NCBI GenBank assembly: GCA_016194625.1
Contig: JACQBB010000027.1
Location: 1 to 7,323, forward strand
Length of the DNA: 7,323 nt
DNA from: Elusimicrobiota bacterium
GTDB lineage: Bacteria; Elusimicrobiota; Elusimicrobia; UBA1565; UBA9628
Direction of reading: 5' to 3'
A model generated the notes under the pieces. That model saw nothing but the letters and a program-made list of their open reading frames with translations. It was not told where the DNA came from and did not search any database. A program made the position numbers and the translations under genes. Within the stretch, counting starts at the first letter, position 1, and each line of letters begins with the position of its first letter. Shown one piece after another: positions 4,622 through 7,323 of this stretch.

Positions 4622-6826
4622 ATGAAGAACCCATCGCTCACCTTCGGCGCCCTCCTCGTCGCGGCCTGCGCCGCCGCGATCCCCGTCCGCGCGCAGGTCG
4701 ACGACGCCCGCGACGACGCCGGCGACGCCGCGTCCTCCGCCTACGACGCGTCCGCCTATCTGGACCCCGCGCACGTGATGGTCGGCGACATGATCGTCGA
4801 CGTCGCCGCGGAAGCCCCGGCGGGGACGACCGAGGCGGGCTTCGCGCTCAAAGGCACCCCCCTCTGGCCGGGCGGGGTCCTCCCCCTCGCGTTCGCGCCG
4901 CAGTACACGCCGCAGGAGAAGGCGATGGTGTTCTCCGCGTGCGCGCAGTGGAGCCGGCGCGCGAACGTCCGCTGCGTCGCGCGCACGAACGAAGCCCGCT
5001 TCGTCAGCGTGATCAAGGACCCGAACTCGCCCGCCTGCTACGCGCACCTCGGCTACAACCCCTACGGCGGACAGATGTCCCTGAACCTCGGCCCGGCCTA
5101 CTGCTGGCAGCAGCCGGGCGGACGCATCATGCACGAGCTGGGACACCTCCTGGGCCTGCGGCACGAGCAGACGCGCCCGGACCGCGACCAGTTCATCACG
5201 ATGCGCTGGGAGAACATGCAGGCCGACGCCTCCGCGCGCGCCCAATACGAGAAGGTGACCGGACAGCCCCGCGCCAGCCGGTACGATTTCGAATCGATCA
5301 TGCACTACGGGCCCGGGCAGTGCGGCCTCCAGGGCCGCCCCGCGTTCACCCTGAACGCCGGCTACGAGAAGTTCGCGCGCGCCGTCGGCCAGCGCAAAGG
5401 CCTCTCCCAGCTCGACGGCGAGGTGATGGCCTCCCTGTACGGCGCGCCCGGAGCCTCCTCGGACCTCGTCGCGTCCGACGCGTCCGGCGAGACGGCGCAG
5501 GAGCTGGTCGCGGACGCGGCGTCGGAGCCGGCGGCGGACCCCGTCTCCGTCGGGCAGCAGCTGTACGCCGAGGAGGAGGCCGACAAGGCCCCCGCCGACG
5601 CCGCGAGCCTGCGGGAGCTCCCCCTGCTCGCCTGGACCCTGGAGCTCGCGACCGACGCGCAGTACAAGGCCTGGCGCGACGGCGTCGCCCCGTCCGCGGA
5701 GGCGGCCGGGTTCCTCAAGCCGGCGCGCGCGGAGGCGCTGCGGGAGTGCTACGCGACGCTCGCCCGCGCGGCGCTGAGGAAGACCCCGGCGTGCGCCCAG
5801 GCCGACGCCTTCCTCAAGGGGCAGCCCGGCGCCGGGCAGGCCTCGCTCGAACCGGCGGTCTACCCCCTGGGCCGCTGGCGCCGGGAGCTGTGGAAGAAGG
5901 TCTCCTACGGCGCGGTCAAGTCCAAGGCCGCGCTCGCGCTCGCGGTCAGCCACCGCAAGGCCGCCGGCCTCTGGAACGACGGCAAGCTCTGCGAGGCGGC
6001 GGAGATCTTCGCGAGCCTCTCTCCCCGGGCCGGGGCCGCGGCCCCGGCCGCCAAGCCCGCCGCCAAGACCGCCGCGAAGCCCGTCGCGGCGGCCCCGGCG
6101 TCCGCGAAGCGCGTGAGCCCCTTCGGCCGCCGCAAGGACGCCCTGGCGATGCTGCTCCGCGCGCTCAGCGCGCCCGGCTCCGACCGGGTCTACCGGCGCT
6201 TCTACCCCCGCGCGGCGATCTTCTCGAAGATGGACGCCGCCTGCAAGGCGCGCTACTCGTCGCGCGCGGAATTCCTGCGCTCGACGGCCCTGAGCCTGGC
6301 CGCGTTCGAGTACCGGGAATGCATCCAGTCGGGCGCGGACGCCCCGACGCGGAAGACGGCGAAGGAGGCGATCGAGCGCTTGAAGAAGGACGGGGCCGCG
6401 CCTCTCCTCCTCGACCCGTACCTGCAGTCCCCGCGCTCCTGCCTGACGGACCTCAAGGACGGCGACGCGGCGCTCTCGGACATGGACGCGGACGTCGACG
6501 CCTCCGACCGCCCCGCGGCGAGGACGACGGTCTCCGAGGCCGGCATCCGGAAGTGGCTCACGATGACCGAGAGCGTCTCGCGCATCTCGATGAAGTCGGA
6601 CCTCAAGACGGCGGACCGCGTCCGCGCGCACTGCTCCCTGGCGCGCGGCTACGAGCGCCTGGGCGCGATGTACGCGGCGCTGAACGCCGCGGGCGCGAAG
6701 GACCTCGAAGAGGCCGCGGACGCGGACCAGGACCAGGCGCCCGTCCTGTCGGACGAGCAGTCGCTGGACGCGCTCGACCAAGCCGCCCCCGCGGACTCCC
6801 CCGAGAAGGACGCCGCGCGCGAATGA
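4622..6826 (+). CDS. Secreted astacin-family (M12A) zinc metalloprotease with long C-terminal extension
   Basis: 734 residues. Residues 1-24 form a signal peptide with likely cleavage at VRA-Q; VAAC at 13-16 is a weak lipobox, less likely because hydrophobic residues continue after it. An acidic segment and a probable pro-segment follow: MVGDMI (53-58) resembles the astacin FxGD motif, whose aspartate (D56) blocks the zinc. The catalytic domain starts near W82 (LWPGGVLPL) and carries the full signature HELGHLLGLRHE: zinc ligands H171, H175 and H181, catalytic E172, then E182. The Met-turn is SIMHYG (225-230) with M227 and zinc-side Y229. C139 and C161 fit a conserved astacin disulfide pair; other cysteines are C107, C118 and C234. 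The domain ends near 273. The remaining 460 residues are unrecognised: acidic Ala/Ser linker (275-330), helical segments, an Ala/Lys/Pro linker (about 470-495), more helices and an acidic tail. Family members are secreted endopeptidases; the substrate is unknown. The last gene follows closely. Confidence 0.95.
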   Translation: MKNPSLTFGALLVAACAAAIPVRAQVDDARDDAGDAASSAYDASAYLDPAHVMVGDMIVDVAAEAPAGTTEAGFALKGTPLWPGGVLPLAFAPQYTPQEKAMVFSACAQWSRRANVRCVARTNEARFVSVIKDPNSPACYAHLGYNPYGGQMSLNLGPAYCWQQPGGRIMHELGHLLGLRHEQTRPDRDQFITMRWENMQADASARAQYEKVTGQPRASRYDFESIMHYGPGQCGLQGRPAFTLNAGYEKFARAVGQRKGLSQLDGEVMASLYGAPGASSDLVASDASGETAQELVADAASEPAADPVSVGQQLYAEEEADKAPADAASLRELPLLAWTLELATDAQYKAWRDGVAPSAEAAGFLKPARAEALRECYATLARAALRKTPACAQADAFLKGQPGAGQASLEPAVYPLGRWRRELWKKVSYGAVKSKAALALAVSHRKAAGLWNDGKLCEAAEIFASLSPRAGAAAPAAKPAAKTAAKPVAAAPASAKRVSPFGRRKDALAMLLRALSAPGSDRVYRRFYPRAAIFSKMDAACKARYSSRAEFLRSTALSLAAFEYRECIQSGADAPTRKTAKEAIERLKKDGAAPLLLDPYLQSPRSCLTDLKDGDAALSDMDADVDASDRPAARTTVSEAGIRKWLTMTESVSRISMKSDLKTADRVRAHCSLARGYERLGAMYAALNAAGAKDLEEAADADQDQAPVLSDEQSLDALDQAAPADSPEKDAARE

Positions 6827-6846
6827 ACCGCGCCGGACGACGATGA
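6823..6846 (+). CDS. Possible 7-codon minicistron bridging the astacin and downstream gene
   Basis: ATG at 6823 overlaps the astacin stop in an ATGA (6823-6826). The frame reads MNRAGRR and its TGA (6844-6846) overlaps the ATG of the next gene in a second ATGA (6843-6846). Ribosomes that re-initiate at the first ATGA would be delivered to the second start. There is no separate Shine-Dalgarno sequence for it. The arrangement may be accidental; if real it is a coupling device and not a functional peptide. Confidence 0.25.
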   Translation: MNRAGRR

Positions 6847-7323
6847 GACGATCGCTCGCCGTCGGTCTCTCGCTGGCCGTGGTCGTGAACGCGGCGCCGC
6901 TGCGCGCGCAGACGGAGCCGGCGGCGGACACGGACGCGTCCGCCGTCGCCGCAGACGCGGGCGCCGACGCCGCGGACGCCGCCGAGGAGCAGGACCCGCT
7001 CGCGCGCCTGACGGCGCTGGAGATGGAGGCCGCCGACGACGAGGCGGGGCAGGACGCGCTCGCGCAGGCCGAGCAGGACGCCCTCGACGCCGAGGACCAG
7101 GCGGAGGCCTCGGACGCCGACGCGGACGCCGCCGATCCCGCGCGCGACCCGCGCGCGTGGCGCGCGCTCGCGCAGGCGCGCCTGACGCGCCTGGCGCGGG
7201 TCGTCGAGGCCTATCGCCATCCGGCGCAGCTCGCCGAGCCCGGGTTCCAAGCCCTGGTCCGGAAGATCGTCCCCGCGCCGCTCGCCGACCGGATGGGCGA
7301 CCGGCGCCGGGCCCTCGAGGCCG
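6843..7323 (+). CDS. Secreted Asp/Ala-rich protein of unknown function, C-terminus outside window
   Basis: The frame stays open from ATG 6843 to the window end, giving 160 residues with no stop. Residues 1-22 form a signal peptide: basic MRR, a hydrophobic stretch LAVGLSLAVVV, then cleavage near LRA-QTE, much like the VRA-Q site of the astacin upstream. Residues 23-101 are strongly acidic and low in complexity, rich in Asp, Glu and Ala (for example DADADAADPARD), and probably disordered. From about 103 the sequence becomes a helix-forming, mixed-charge region (AWRALAQARLTRLARVVEAY, then LVRKIVPAPLADRMGDRRRA) that looks like the start of a folded domain. I recognise no family. It begins 16 nt after the astacin stop with only a weak GGA 5 nt upstream, so it is likely co-transcribed and translationally coupled to the protease. 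It could be a partner, substrate or inhibitor of the protease, but the sequence does not decide this. Confidence 0.8.
   Translation, partial: MRRSLAVGLSLAVVVNAAPLRAQTEPAADTDASAVAADAGADAADAAEEQDPLARLTALEMEAADDEAGQDALAQAEQDALDAEDQAEASDADADAADPARDPRAWRALAQARLTRLARVVEAYRHPAQLAEPGFQALVRKIVPAPLADRMGDRRRALEA

Noticed and set aside
4661..4680. VAAC near residue 16 of the astacin as a lipoprotein box
   Set aside because: Hydrophobic residues continue past the cysteine to a better signal peptidase I site (VRA-Q), so a lipoprotein is the less likely reading, though not excluded.
6031..6110. Repetitive GCC/AAG-rich DNA as a possible tandem repeat or mobile element scar
   Set aside because: It stays in frame and encodes an Ala/Lys/Pro-rich flexible linker. 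There are no exact repeat units, terminal inverted repeats or target duplications.
4939..6846. 635-codon plus-strand frame inside the astacin gene, and a similar 633-codon frame at 1234-3135
   Set aside because: Both are out-of-frame, Arg/Pro-rich shadows of genes with identified domains; neither has a start signal or motif of its own.
4499..6931. 810-codon open frame on the minus strand, antisense to the astacin gene
   Set aside because: Its translation is Arg/Gly/Val-rich without domain motifs, while the plus strand carries the full astacin signature and Met-turn. It is open because stop codons are rare in such GC-rich DNA.

Overview
The window is about 7.3 kb of very GC-rich bacterial DNA. 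Nearly every codon in the real genes ends in G or C, so long false open frames occur in the other frames and on the opposite strand. Short A/T-rich pockets stand out against this background, and almost all of them are -10-like promoter elements just upstream of genes. No ribosomal, tRNA or phage marker is present, so the host cannot be fixed. The GC content, the TGnTAnnnT promoters close to start codons and the gene mix fit a free-living high-GC bacterium. An Elusimicrobiota-, myxobacterial- or Acidobacteriota-like genome is my guess only.

Layout: (1) Bases 1-1133, minus strand: an M1-family zinc metallopeptidase with a signal peptide, cut by the window edge at its C-terminus. (2) A 50-bp divergent promoter region (1134-1183). 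(3) 1184-2692, plus: a multi-spanning membrane protein with GT-C glycosyltransferase-like features. (4) 2745-3023, plus: a 92-residue protein resembling a small Ig-like beta domain, function unknown. (5) 3099-3578, plus: a two-CBS-domain protein with the only textbook Shine-Dalgarno sequence here. (6) 3619-4530, plus: a ten-helix EamA/DMT-family transporter. (7) 4622-6826, plus: a secreted astacin (M12A) zinc protease with an apparent pro-segment and a C-terminal extension of about 460 residues that I do not recognise. (8) 6843-7323, plus: the start of a second secreted, Asp/Ala-rich protein that runs off the window.

Genes 3 to 6 look like separate transcription units, each with its own -10-like element. 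The astacin and the last gene form a tight pair 16 bp apart, bridged by a possible 7-codon minicistron whose start and stop both overlap the neighbouring genes. Three starts (M1 peptidase, GT-C-like protein, DMT transporter) lie only 6-9 nt downstream of a -10-like hexamer, which suggests leaderless mRNAs.

Two unrelated exported zinc metalloproteases sit in the window, but nothing shows that they act in one pathway. The most novel material is the astacin C-terminal extension with its acidic secreted neighbour, followed by the leaderless-promoter pattern.
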